This document shows positions 38,475 through 47,602 of a stretch of DNA of 64,000 bases, in pieces. The notes beneath the pieces were generated by a model. It searched no databases. It saw only the letters and a program-made list of their open reading frames with translations, and was not told where the DNA came from. Where the stretch lies: NCBI RefSeq assembly GCF_012569925.1, contig NZ_CP046204.1, positions 188,314 through 252,313 of the forward strand, in the 5' to 3' direction. How positions within the stretch are numbered: the first letter of the stretch is position 1; each line of letters starts with the position of its first letter. A program made the translations under genes and the position numbers. Source of the stretch: Enterobacteriaceae endosymbiont of Donacia cinerea. GTDB taxonomy: Bacteria; Pseudomonadota; Gammaproteobacteria; Enterobacterales; Enterobacteriaceae.

Positions 38475-40808
38475 TTAAAATGGTTTATTTTGTAAAGCTA
38501 TTAATAATACTTCTTCAATATTTTTTACCGTTAAAATTTTTAAATCTGTAATGATATTTTTTGGTATATCTTCTAAATTTTTTTTATTTTGTCCCGGTAT
38601 TAAAACAATATTAATACCGCCTCTGTGAGCAGCTAATAATTTTTCTTTTAATCCACCAATAGCTAAAACTTGACCTCTTAATGTAATTTCTCCTGTCATT
38701 GCTACATTTGCTTTTACAGGATTATTAGTTAAACTAGATACTAAAGCTGTACACATAGATATACCAGCACTTGGTCCGTCTTTTGGTGTAGCTCCTTCAG
38801 GAACATGTACATGAATATCTATATTTTTATAAAATTCAGTATTAATATTTAATTTTTTTGTTCTTGCTTTTACTACAGTTAAAGCTGTTTGTATTGATTC
38901 TTGCATAACTTCACCTAAAGACCCTGTATATGTTAATTTTCCTTTACCTGGTATACATACAGTTTCAATAGTTAATAATTCTCCTCCTACTTCTGTCCAT
39001 GCTAATCCAGTAACTTGTCCTATTAAGTTTTCACTTTCTGCTTTACCATAATCAAATTTTTTTACACCTAAATATTTTTTTAAATTTAAATGATCTATAT
39101 TAATAGATTTTATATTTTTTTCTATTAAAATAGCTTTAACGGTTTTTCGACATAATGTCGATAATTCTCTTTCTAATCCTCTAACTCCTGATTCTCTAGT
39201 ATAATATCTAATTATATCTATAATAGCTCTATTATTAATAATTAATTCTTCTTTTTTTAAAGCATTACGATTAAATTGTTTAGGTAATAAATATTTTTTT
39301 GCTATATTTAATTTTTCATCTTCTGTATAACCAGTAATTTTAATAACTTCCATTCTATCTAAAAGAGGTAATGGTATATGTGCAGAAGAATTTGAAGTTG
39401 CTACAAACATTACATTTGACAAATCATAATCTATTTCAAGATAATGATCATTAAAAGCAATATTTTGTTCTGGATCTAAAACTTCTAATAAAGCTGCAGC
39501 AGGATCTCCTCTCATATCATATGAAATTTTATCTATTTCATCTAGTAATAATAATGGATTTTGTACTTTTACTTTTGCCATTTTTTGAATAATTTTACCA
39601 GGCATAGAACCAATATATGTTCTACGATGTCCTCTTATTTCTCCTTCATCTCTGATACCACCTAATGCTATTTTAATAAATTTTCTTCCTGTAGCTCTAG
39701 CAATAGATTTACCTAATGAAGTTTTTCCTACACCTGGAGGTCCTACTAAACATAAAATAGGTCCCCTAATTTTATTTGATCTATTTTGTACCGCTAAATA
39801 TTCTAAAATATGTTCTTTTACAGATTCTAAACCAAAATGATCTTGATCTAATATTTTTTTTGCTTTACATAAATTTTTTTTTAATCTACTTTTTATATTC
39901 CAAGGAATTTGTATCATCCATTCTATATATCCTCTAACAACAGTTGCTTCTGCTGACATAGGAGACATCATTTTTAATTTTCTTAATTCAGAAAAAGTTT
40001 TTTCTTTTGCTTCTTTTGGCATCTTTGCTAATTTTATTTTTTTTCTTAAAATTTCATTTTCATCAGGATGCTCATCTATTTCTCCTAATTCTTTTTGAAT
40101 AGCTTTCATTTGTTCATTTAAATAATATTCCTTTTGACTTTTTTCCATTTGTTTTTTAACTCTATTTCGAATTTTTTTTTCTACTTGTAATAAATCAATC
40201 TCAGATTCCATTAAAGCCATTAAATATTCTAATCTCTTATCAACATTAGACATTTCTAATATTAATTGTTTATTAGATAATTTTAATGGCATATGGGCAG
40301 CTATAGTATCTGCTAATTTAGCAACATCATTAATATTATTTAATGAACTTAATACTTCTGGAGGAATTTTTTTATTTAATTTTGTATATACTTCAAATTG
40401 ATTAATAGCTGTTCTTATTAAAACTTCTTGTTCTTTTATTTTAAGTATAGGAGAAACTAAATATTCTATTTGTGCTGTAAAATAATTATCATTATTTATT
40501 AAATTAGTTAATTTAGCTCTTTGTAATCCTTCTACTAAAATTTTAACAGTACCATCAGGTAGTTTTAACATTTGTAAAATAGAAGTAATTGTTCCAACAG
40601 TAAATAAATCATTAATACTAGGATTATCATTAGAAGCTTCTTTTTGTGCTACTAACATTACTTTCTTATCATTATTCATAGCAGCTTCTAAACAACGAAT
40701 AGATTTATCTCTTCCGACAAATAAGGGAATTACCATATAAGGATATACAACTACATCCCGTAAAGGTAATACAGGTATTATAATATGTTCTGAATTCTGA
40801 GAATTCAT
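38475..40808 (-). CDS. lon: ATP-dependent protease Lon
   Basis: Lon degrades misfolded and some regulatory proteins. It has 777 residues (784 in E. coli). The N-terminal substrate domain (IIPVLPLRDVVVYPYMVIPL) is followed by a coiled coil, the AAA+ module with Walker A CLVGPPGVGKTSLGKSIA and Walker B LLLDEIDK, and the protease domain with the catalytic Ser in KDGPSAGISM and Lys in LRGQVLAIGGLKEKLLAA. It is 76 bp downstream of clpX, the order clpP-clpX-lon being that of E. coli. Confidence 0.98.
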   Translation of the reverse strand: MNSQNSEHIIIPVLPLRDVVVYPYMVIPLFVGRDKSIRCLEAAMNNDKKVMLVAQKEASNDNPSINDLFTVGTITSILQMLKLPDGTVKILVEGLQRAKLTNLINNDNYFTAQIEYLVSPILKIKEQEVLIRTAINQFEVYTKLNKKIPPEVLSSLNNINDVAKLADTIAAHMPLKLSNKQLILEMSNVDKRLEYLMALMESEIDLLQVEKKIRNRVKKQMEKSQKEYYLNEQMKAIQKELGEIDEHPDENEILRKKIKLAKMPKEAKEKTFSELRKLKMMSPMSAEATVVRGYIEWMIQIPWNIKSRLKKNLCKAKKILDQDHFGLESVKEHILEYLAVQNRSNKIRGPILCLVGPPGVGKTSLGKSIARATGRKFIKIALGGIRDEGEIRGHRRTYIGSMPGKIIQKMAKVKVQNPLLLLDEIDKISYDMRGDPAAALLEVLDPEQNIAFNDHYLEIDYDLSNVMFVATSNSSAHIPLPLLDRMEVIKITGYTEDEKLNIAKKYLLPKQFNRNALKKEELIINNRAIIDIIRYYTRESGVRGLERELSTLCRKTVKAILIEKNIKSINIDHLNLKKYLGVKKFDYGKAESENLIGQVTGLAWTEVGGELLTIETVCIPGKGKLTYTGSLGEVMQESIQTALTVVKARTKKLNINTEFYKNIDIHVHVPEGATPKDGPSAGISMCTALVSSLTNNPVKANVAMTGEITLRGQVLAIGGLKEKLLAAHRGGINIVLIPGQNKKNLEDIPKNIITDLKILTVKNIEEVLLIALQNKPF

Positions 40809-40884
40809 GGATTTCTCTCTTTATTATTATAACATGTTAGAAAATATATTTTTATATATAAAATAGTTAATATTATTATTATAA

Positions 40885-42144
40885 TTAATTTTTTTTATAT
40901 TTTATAATAGGTTTAGATAAATTATTAATAACTTTATTATTAATTTTAATTTTATAAATATTTTTCATTGAAGGTATATCATACATTATATCTAATAATA
41001 TTTTTTCTAAAATAGATCTTAATCCTCTAGCTCCAATATTTAATAAAATAGCTTTTTTAGCAATTTCTTCAATCGCATTCTTATCAAATTCTAATTTAAT
41101 ATTTTCATATTCAAATAAAATTTGATATTGTTTAATAAGAGAATTTTTAGGTTTTAATAAAATTTGTATTAATTTTTTTTCATCTAATTGATTTAATGAA
41201 ACTATAATAGGTAAACGTCCTACAAATTCTGGTATTAATCCAAATTTAATTAAATCTTCAGGAAGTACTTGTTTTAGAAGTTTATCTTTATTTGTAATTC
41301 TATTAATATTTTTTGTTATTTTTGAGTGAAATCCTATCTTATTAGAAGTATTAATCCTATTAGAGATAATATCTTCTAATCCATAAAAAGATCCAGCACA
41401 AATAAATAAAATATTTTTAGTATTTACTTGTATAAAATCTTGTTGGGGGTGTTTACGTCCTCCTTTTGGAGGTATAGAAGAAATAGTACCTTCAATTAAC
41501 TTTAATAAAGATTGTTGAACTCCTTCTCCTGAAACATCTCTAGTGAGAGAAACATTTTCTGATTTTCGTGCAATTTTATCAATTTCATCAATATATATTA
41601 TACCATACTGTGTTTTTTTTATATCATAACCAGAATTTTGTAATAATTTTTGTATAATATTTTCTACATCTTCTCCTACATACCCAGCTTCAGTTAAAGT
41701 AGTTGCATCTGTAATTGCAAATGGTACATTAAGAAAACGTGCTAATGTTTCCGCTAATAATGTTTTTCCACTTCCAGTAGGTCCTAATAAAAGAATATTA
41801 CTTTTTTCAAGTATATTATTTTTTTTATTATAATTATTTAATTTTTTATAATGATTATATACAGAAACTGCAAGTATTTTTTTAGCTTTTGATTGACTAA
41901 CAATATATTTATTTAAATAATCGAAAATTTTATGTGGTGTTATTAATTTAAAATTTTCATTATTAAAAAAATCATTATATTTATTTATATCTTTTTTTTC
42001 TAAAATATTATTATATAATTTAATACATTTATCACAAATAAGAATTGATGTACCTCCTGAAATTAATCTATTTACTTCATTTTGATTCTTTTTACAAAAA
42101 GAACAACAAAATATTGTATTTAAATTTTCCTTTTTATCTATCAT
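40885..42144 (-). CDS. clpX: ClpXP unfoldase subunit ClpX
   Basis: ClpX unfolds substrates and feeds them to ClpP. The frame is open from 42156, but I place the start at the ATG ending at 42144 ([10 protein letters not shown], 419 residues; 424 in E. coli), because a GAGG Shine-Dalgarno lies 6 nt upstream and overlaps the more distal ATG. The zinc-binding domain shows [15 protein letters not shown] and ICDKC. The AAA+ domain has Walker [21 protein letters not shown] and Walker [12 protein letters not shown]. The IGF loop for ClpP docking is kept (NKIGFHSK). It follows clpP after 57 bp. Confidence 0.96.
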   Translation of the reverse strand: MIDKKENLNTIFCCSFCKKNQNEVNRLISGGTSILICDKCIKLYNNILEKKDINKYNDFFNNENFKLITPHKIFDYLNKYIVSQSKAKKILAVSVYNHYKKLNNYNKKNNILEKSNILLLGPTGSGKTLLAETLARFLNVPFAITDATTLTEAGYVGEDVENIIQKLLQNSGYDIKKTQYGIIYIDEIDKIARKSENVSLTRDVSGEGVQQSLLKLIEGTISSIPPKGGRKHPQQDFIQVNTKNILFICAGSFYGLEDIISNRINTSNKIGFHSKITKNINRITNKDKLLKQVLPEDLIKFGLIPEFVGRLPIIVSLNQLDEKKLIQILLKPKNSLIKQYQILFEYENIKLEFDKNAIEEIAKKAILLNIGARGLRSILEKILLDIMYDIPSMKNIYKIKINNKVINNLSKPIIKYKKN

Positions 42145-42150
42145 TACAAA

Positions 42151-42154
42151 CCTC
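42151..42154 (-). promoter_or_regulatory. Shine-Dalgarno that sets the clpX start
   Basis: GAGG on the minus strand lies 6 nt before the ATG at 42142-42144. An ATG four codons further upstream overlaps this site, has no ribosome site of its own, and would add four residues not seen in relatives. Confidence 0.7.
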
Positions 42155-42201
42155 ATTTAAATAAATAAAACAATAAATTTTTTAAAAATATTTTTATAAA
42201 T

Positions 42202-42840
42202 TTAAATATTAACATTTTTTTTATTAAAAATAATATTATCTACTAATCCATATTCTATTGCTTCTTGAGCAGATAAAAATTTATCTCTGTTTGTATCTTT
42301 ATCAATAGTTTCAATAGATTTACCTGTATGTAATGACATAAGTTTATTTATAAAATTTTTAATTCTTAAAATTTCTTGAGTTTGAATTTCTATATCTGTT
42401 ACTTGTCCTTGATAACCTCCTAATGGTTGATGTATCATTATTCTAGCATTTGGTAAACAAAATCTTTTTTTTTTTTTTCCAGAAGCTAATAAAAAAGCAG
42501 CCATAGAACATGCTTGTCCTATACAAAGTGTACTAACATCTGAATTTACAAATTGTATTGTGTCATAAATAGACATTCCTGATGTAATTACACCTCCTGG
42601 ACTATTAATATAAATAAATATATCCTTATTTGAGTTTTCTGAATCTAAAAATAAAATTTGGGCAACTATTAAATTTGCCATATTATCTTCAATAGGTCCT
42701 GTTAAAAAAATAATCCGTTCTTTTAAAAGTCTAGAAAAAATATCATATGATCTTTCACCTCTAGAGGTATGTTCAATTACAATCGGAATTGTATGAATTT
42801 GATTTTGTTTAATATTTTTATTATTTTTTTTATATAACAT
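42202..42840 (-). CDS. clpP: ATP-dependent Clp protease proteolytic subunit
   Basis: ClpP is the barrel peptidase of ClpXP. The frame is open from 42909, but the start at 42840 (MLYKKNNKN) gives 212 residues (207 in E. coli) and has a good Shine-Dalgarno AAGGA 5 nt upstream; the longer version would run into bolA. The catalytic triad is present: Ser in [14 protein letters not shown], His in [11 protein letters not shown], Asp in [15 protein letters not shown] 14-residue A tract on the coding strand (plus 42465-42478) encodes a lysine run after ASG and is a slippage hazard. In E. coli, tig precedes clpP; here bolA does. Confidence 0.96.
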   Translation of the reverse strand: MLYKKNNKNIKQNQIHTIPIVIEHTSRGERSYDIFSRLLKERIIFLTGPIEDNMANLIVAQILFLDSENSNKDIFIYINSPGGVITSGMSIYDTIQFVNSDVSTLCIGQACSMAAFLLASGKKKKRFCLPNARIMIHQPLGGYQGQVTDIEIQTQEILRIKNFINKLMSLHTGKSIETIDKDTNRDKFLSAQEAIEYGLVDNIIFNKKNVNI

Positions 42841-42845
42841 TATAA

Positions 42846-42850
42846 TCCTT
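42846..42850 (-). promoter_or_regulatory. Shine-Dalgarno that sets the clpP start
   Basis: AAGGA on the minus strand lies 5 nt before the ATG at 42838-42840. No comparable site precedes the longer open frame. Confidence 0.75.
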
Positions 42851-42893
42851 GTATAAAATTTTATAATTTTAATCTTAAATTTTTTATATATTT

Positions 42894-43166
42894 TTAAATT
42901 TTTTTCCATTCAGGTAATGTATAAGTATTTAATGATAATGAATGAATATTCTTAAATTTATTGCCTATAATATGATATATTAACCTATGACGAGTAATTA
43001 AGGATTTATTAGTAAATAAATTACTTACAATAATAATTTCTAAATGAGTTATTAAATTATTTATATTATTATTTACATGATTATGTTTTTTACTAGTATC
43101 ATTAATTTTTAAATATATAGGTTGTAACTTAGATATTATCTTATTTTTTATTTTTTCTATAATCAT
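42894..43166 (-). CDS. bolA: BolA family protein
   Basis: BolA works with monothiol glutaredoxins in iron-sulfur handling and also affects morphology and transcription in E. coli. Starting at the ATG ending 43166 ([10 protein letters not shown], aligned with E. coli MIRERIEEKL) it has 90 residues; an upstream in-frame ATG ending at 43178 would add four. Conserved residues are [20 protein letters not shown] and [12 protein letters not shown]. The E. coli C-terminal tail is missing. It precedes clpP by 53 bp; trigger factor (tig), which lies between them in E. coli, has been removed. Confidence 0.9.
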   Translation of the reverse strand: MIIEKIKNKIISKLQPIYLKINDTSKKHNHVNNNINNLITHLEIIIVSNLFTNKSLITRHRLIYHIIGNKFKNIHSLSLNTYTLPEWKKI

Positions 43167-43237
43167 TATTTTATACATCCAAAAATTTTAATTTTTATAA
43201 CAAAAAATATATTTTTTATATTATAAATAAAATGTTA

Positions 43238-44020
43238 TTAAATATTTTTAATATTAGAAATTACTAACTTTATAATATTAGAATTTCCAGCTAATATATT
43301 TGAAGAATTTTTATAATTGTAATGTCCAATAAAATCTGTTATTAATCCACCTGCTTCTTTTATTATTAATTCTCCAGCAAGTAAATAATTAAAATTTTGT
43401 ACATCATTATTAATATAACAATCAATTTTATTCGATGCTAAATAAGCTAAATCCAAAGATATAGAACCACTAATTCTTATCGAAATAAATTTTTTTTTAA
43501 ATAATTCAAATAAGTTAACATTTTTTTTTTTTAAAAAAATATAATTAGTATTTAAAGCAAATATTAAAAATTTTTTTTTATATGTATCACAACGTAATTT
43601 ATATCCATTTAATTGTGCATTTTGTCCTCTTATTGCGGTAAATAAATCATTTTTTAATGGATCATATATTAAAGAAATTTCTGTTTTTCCTTTTATACGA
43701 ATAACTATTGAAATAGAAAAATGAGGTAATTTTTTTAAAAAATTCATAATTCCATCTATAGGATTAATAATCCATATAGTTTTTTTATATTTAAAAATAA
43801 AAAAATTTTCTTTCTTTAAAATAACAATATTTTTTGAATATATATTATAAAATATTTTAGTAATTATATTAATTAAGTTTTGATTAATTTTTTTTATAAA
43901 AAGACGATTATCATAGTTATTATTATATATATTTGCATTCTGCATCTCATAATTTTTTATAATAATATTACCAATATTACGTATTATACGTATAGCGATA
44001 TTAAGCATTGGAGAACGCAT
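43238..44020 (-). CDS. suhB: SuhB (inositol monophosphatase family), active site lost
   Basis: E. coli SuhB is an inositol-1-phosphatase and also part of the rRNA transcription antitermination complex. The 260-residue product (267 in E. coli) is clearly SuhB: SPMLNIAIRIIRNIGNIIIK at the start and LPHFSISIVIRIKGKTEISL, LRISG-type and GELIIKEAGGLITDF later. The metal site is broken: E. coli Glu67 is Lys69, Asp84 is Asn86 (IINPIDG for VIDPLDG), Asp212 is Asn211 and Asp44 is Asn46, leaving only Asp89 (Asp87). Phosphatase activity is therefore unlikely, and retention suggests the RNA-polymerase role. It lies upstream of bolA on the same strand. Confidence 0.9.
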   Translation of the reverse strand: MRSPMLNIAIRIIRNIGNIIIKNYEMQNANIYNNNYDNRLFIKKINQNLINIITKIFYNIYSKNIVILKKENFFIFKYKKTIWIINPIDGIMNFLKKLPHFSISIVIRIKGKTEISLIYDPLKNDLFTAIRGQNAQLNGYKLRCDTYKKKFLIFALNTNYIFLKKKNVNLFELFKKKFISIRISGSISLDLAYLASNKIDCYINNDVQNFNYLLAGELIIKEAGGLITDFIGHYNYKNSSNILAGNSNIIKLVISNIKNI

Positions 44021-44206
44021 ATATTATTTCTCATTTATATTCATTTTTATATTATAAACTAAATAAATAATATTTTTATTTTATAATAAAAAATAAATAT
44101 TTTAAATATTAATTTTTTTAAAAATTTTTTATTAAATATATTGTTTTTTAAAATAAAACATATATTATTTAATATAAATATTTTAAATATTAATTTTTTA
44201 TTAATC

Positions 44207-44782
44207 ATGTTAAAAATTACAAAATCAGCTCAGAAATACTTTTTAGAATTATTATCTAAAAAAGAGAAAAATATATGTATTAGAATTTCTGTTTTTATAA
44301 AAAATAATATATTTAAAGGTAATGTTGCTTTTTGTGATATAAAAAAAATTAAAAATAATGATATTAAATTAAATTTTAAAAAATTAAATATATTTATAAA
44401 ATTTAATAGTTTTAATTTTTTAAAAAATATTAAAATAGATGTTATAAAAAAAAAATTATCTAAAAAATTAAAATTTATAGTTTTACATAAAAAAAATATT
44501 ATAATTAAAAAAAATACACTAAATTTAAAAAAAAATATTAATAATTTTTTAAAAAATATAATTAATCCTAAATTATTAAATCATGGAGGATTTGTTCTAT
44601 TAAAGAATATAACAATTAATAATATTCTATTAATAGAATTTCATGGTGGATGTCAAGGATGCTCAATGAGTAATTATACTCTTCAAAATTGGATTCAAAA
44701 AGAAATATTATGTAATTTTCCAGAAATAAAAGAAGTACATGATGTAACTTTACATAAAAAAAATGAATTATCTTATTATTAA
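44207..44782 (+). CDS. nfuA: Iron-sulfur carrier NfuA
   Basis: NfuA carries and delivers iron-sulfur clusters, including to lipoate synthase. The frame is open from a TTG at 44141, but the ATG at 44207 (MLKITKSAQKYFLELL, aligned with MIRISDAAQAHFAKLL) gives 191 residues, exactly the E. coli length. The N-terminal A-type-like domain (about 1-95) is strongly diverged and Lys-rich. The C-terminal Nfu domain is well kept: INPKLLNHGGFVLLKN and the cluster motif GGCQGCSMSNYTLQNWI. No clear ribosome site precedes the ATG. It is monocistronic between divergent suhB and metA. Confidence 0.93.
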   Translation: MLKITKSAQKYFLELLSKKEKNICIRISVFIKNNIFKGNVAFCDIKKIKNNDIKLNFKKLNIFIKFNSFNFLKNIKIDVIKKKLSKKLKFIVLHKKNIIIKKNTLNLKKNINNFLKNIINPKLLNHGGFVLLKNITINNILLIEFHGGCQGCSMSNYTLQNWIQKEILCNFPEIKEVHDVTLHKKNELSYY

Positions 44783-44903
44783 TAATCGATAAAATATTAT
44801 TTTTTATTTAAATATTTTATAGTTTTTAAAAATATATATTAAGTAATTTAATAATTTAAAAAATATTTATATATTCAAATATTTAAATAAGGAATAAAAA
44901 TAT

Positions 44904-45794
44904 ATGCCTGTAATAGTCCCCAAAAAATTACCTGCTATTAATTTTTTAAAACAAGAAAATATATCTTTATTAATAAGATCCCAAAAATATAAAAAGTATT
45001 CAAATACATTAAAAGTACTTTTTTTAAATTTAATGTCTAAAAAAATTGAAACGGAAAATCAAATTATTAGATTATTATCAAATTCTTCTTTATTAATAGA
45101 TTTATCATTATTATGTGTACGTGATAATAAATCTTCTAATAATTTATCTATTAATCATATTAATAAATATTATTTAAATTTAGATCAAATATATAATAAA
45201 TATTATGATGGTTTAATTATTACAGGTGCTCCCTTAGGACTAATTAATTTTACAGATATAAGATATTGGAAAGAATTTGTAAAAATTATACATTGGGCAC
45301 AAGAACATGTAAATTCTATTTTATCTATATGTTGGTCTGTACAAGCAATACTTAATATAATATATAATATTCCAAAAAAAATTAATCAATCAAAATTATT
45401 AGGTATATTTAAACATAAAATATTATTAAAAAATAATTTTTTAGTTCAAGGATTTGATGATTATTTTTTTGTTCCTCATTCTAGGTATTCTAATTTTTCT
45501 TTGAAATTTATAAAATATTATACTGATTTAAAAATTATTTCTTATTCAGAAGAAGCAGGTGTATATATTTTTTCAAGTAATAAAAATAAATATATCTTTA
45601 TTACTGGTCATCCGGAATACGATGCATTAACAATAAATGAAGAATATTTAAATGCTACAAAAAATAACTTACATGTTAATATACCACATAATTATTATCC
45701 CTTAAATAATAAGAAATTAATACCTAAAATTAATTGGAGAAGTCATGGTAATTTATTATTTTTAAATTGGTTAAATTATTTATTTTATAAATAA
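44904..45794 (+). CDS. metA: Homoserine O-succinyltransferase
   Basis: MetA makes O-succinylhomoserine, the first committed step to methionine. It has 296 residues (309 in E. coli); the last dozen or so residues of the E. coli protein are missing. The nucleophile Cys143 lies in ILSICWSVQAILNI and the His/Glu pair in TGHPEYDALT; SWRSHGNLL-type end is NWRSHGNLLFLNWLNY. Gly112 in ITGAPLGLINF is at the position where Gly (E. coli Gly111) marks succinyl-CoA and Glu marks acetyl-CoA users. Shine-Dalgarno AAGGA. No metB, metC, metE or metJ is in the window. Confidence 0.96.
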   Translation: MPVIVPKKLPAINFLKQENISLLIRSQKYKKYSNTLKVLFLNLMSKKIETENQIIRLLSNSSLLIDLSLLCVRDNKSSNNLSINHINKYYLNLDQIYNKYYDGLIITGAPLGLINFTDIRYWKEFVKIIHWAQEHVNSILSICWSVQAILNIIYNIPKKINQSKLLGIFKHKILLKNNFLVQGFDDYFFVPHSRYSNFSLKFIKYYTDLKIISYSEEAGVYIFSSNKNKYIFITGHPEYDALTINEEYLNATKNNLHVNIPHNYYPLNNKKLIPKINWRSHGNLLFLNWLNYLFYK

Positions 45795-45847
45795 GAGATA
45801 CTTTTTTATAAATTTTTAAAAATATTTAATTTTTAAAAGGAGTTTTA

Positions 45848-47602
45848 ATGTTAACTACTCAATACTTATTTTTTACATCTAAAAATAAAATATGTGATAA
45901 TAATATTAATAGTTATTTTTTAATGCTTAAATCAGGAATGATAAGAAAATTATCTTCAGGAATATATACTTGGTTACCAACTGGTTTAAGAGTAATTAAT
46001 AATTTTACAAAAATAATACGTTATTTTATGGAAGATATAGGGGCAATAGAATTATTATTACCTATTTTACATCCTAGTAAAGTTTGGGAAACTAGTGGCC
46101 GTATAAATGAATACGGTAATGAATTATTAAAAATTTTAGATCGTAAAAAACATAATTTTGTTTTAGCACCTACACATGAGGAAGTTATTAACTATTTAAT
46201 AAATAATGAAATAAAATCATATAAATCTTTACCTATTCATTTATATCAAATACAAACCAAATTTAGAGATGAAATAAGATCTCGTTTAGGTGTTATACGA
46301 TCTAAAGAATTTTTAATGAAAGATAGTTATTCTTTTCATATTAATGATATTTCTTTAAAAAAAACTTATAATATTGTGTTAAGAACTTATAAAAAAATAT
46401 TTGATTTTATGAATATAAAATATTTAATTGTAAAAGCTGATAATAATATTATTGGTGGTGATATTTCTCATGAATTTCATATTTTATCTAAAAATGGAGA
46501 AAATTCAATTGTTTTATCTAAAGATAAAAAATATATTTCAAATAAAGAATTAAGAGAATATTTTTTTTATAAAAAATATAATTTAAATAAAAAAAAATTT
46601 CTTACAAGAAGAATTCTAATTTTTAAAGATTGTTTAAATTATAAAAAATTAGCTCAAAACTGTAATTTATCAATAAAAAATATTATTAAAACAATTATTG
46701 TTCAAACATTAGATAAAAAAAATCCTTTTATCGCTTTATTAATTAGAGCTGATTATGAATTAAATTTGCATAAAATTAAGAAAATTAATAATAAAATAAC
46801 AAAAATTTTATCAAATATAGAAATAGAACAAATTTTTAAAATAAATACAAATTCGATAGGACCTTTTAATTTAAAAATCCCTATTATAGGAGATTATTCT
46901 ATAATTAATATGTATAATTTTGTTATAGGAGCTAATATTAAAGATAAATATTTTATTAATACAAATTGGAAAATTAATTTACCTATTCCTGATAATATTC
47001 AGGATATTCGTTATATTATTAACGATGATTTAACTTCAGATAGTAATAATTTAATAAAAATTAAACGTACTATAGAAATAGCTCATATTTTTCAAATTGG
47101 TAAAAAATATTCAAAAATAATGAATACATATATATATGATAAAAATAAAATTAAAAAATTTATACATATGGGCTGTTATGGGATTGGAATATCAAGACTA
47201 ATTGCTGCTATAATAGAACAAAATTATGATTCAAAGGGTATTTTTTGGCCAAATCAGTTTTTAGCTCCTTTCTTAGTAGCTATTATTCCAATTAATATGT
47301 ATAAATATTCTATGGTTGAAAAATATTCTTTTTTAATTTATAAAAAATTTAAATTATTGGGAATAAATGTTATTTTTGATAATCGTAATGAAACTCCTGG
47401 AGTTATGTTTGCAGATATAGATTTAATTGGGGTACCACATATAATTATTATTAATAATAATAATATAATTAATAATAACGTTGAATATAAAAATAGAAAA
47501 ACAGGATTTAAAAATATTATCTCTATAAATTTAATTATTGATTTTATTTTTCATAAAATTAAATTAAATAAATTTTCTAAAATATTTTATTCCAAAAAAT
47601 AA
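45848..47602 (+). CDS. proS: Prolyl-tRNA synthetase
   Basis: ProS charges tRNA-Pro. It has 584 residues (572 in E. coli) with a strong ribosome site AAAAGGAG. Class II motifs are TWLPTGLRVINNFTKIIR, KFRDEIRSRLGVIRSKEFLM and the GCYGIGISRLIAAIIEQNYD motif 3 region, followed by the anticodon domain. The bacterial editing insertion lies between motifs 2 and 3. The lysine equal to E. coli Lys279 is kept (IIKTIIVQ), while His369 is Tyr368 (GANIKDKYF for GANIDGKHYF), so editing may be altered. The 3' end overlaps convergent tilS by 26 bp. Confidence 0.97.
   Translation: MLTTQYLFFTSKNKICDNNINSYFLMLKSGMIRKLSSGIYTWLPTGLRVINNFTKIIRYFMEDIGAIELLLPILHPSKVWETSGRINEYGNELLKILDRKKHNFVLAPTHEEVINYLINNEIKSYKSLPIHLYQIQTKFRDEIRSRLGVIRSKEFLMKDSYSFHINDISLKKTYNIVLRTYKKIFDFMNIKYLIVKADNNIIGGDISHEFHILSKNGENSIVLSKDKKYISNKELREYFFYKKYNLNKKKFLTRRILIFKDCLNYKKLAQNCNLSIKNIIKTIIVQTLDKKNPFIALLIRADYELNLHKIKKINNKITKILSNIEIEQIFKINTNSIGPFNLKIPIIGDYSIINMYNFVIGANIKDKYFINTNWKINLPIPDNIQDIRYIINDDLTSDSNNLIKIKRTIEIAHIFQIGKKYSKIMNTYIYDKNKIKKFIHMGCYGIGISRLIAAIIEQNYDSKGIFWPNQFLAPFLVAIIPINMYKYSMVEKYSFLIYKKFKLLGINVIFDNRNETPGVMFADIDLIGVPHIIIINNNNIINNNVEYKNRKTGFKNIISINLIIDFIFHKIKLNKFSKIFYSKK

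Noticed and set aside
43880-44062. 60-codon plus-strand frame across the suhB start
   Set aside because: It is antisense to suhB, highly hydrophobic from A/T bias, and has no translation signal.
44141-44206. Upstream TTG start for nfuA
   Set aside because: The extra 22 residues are A/T-coded hydrophobic sequence without homology. The ATG at 44207 gives the exact family length.
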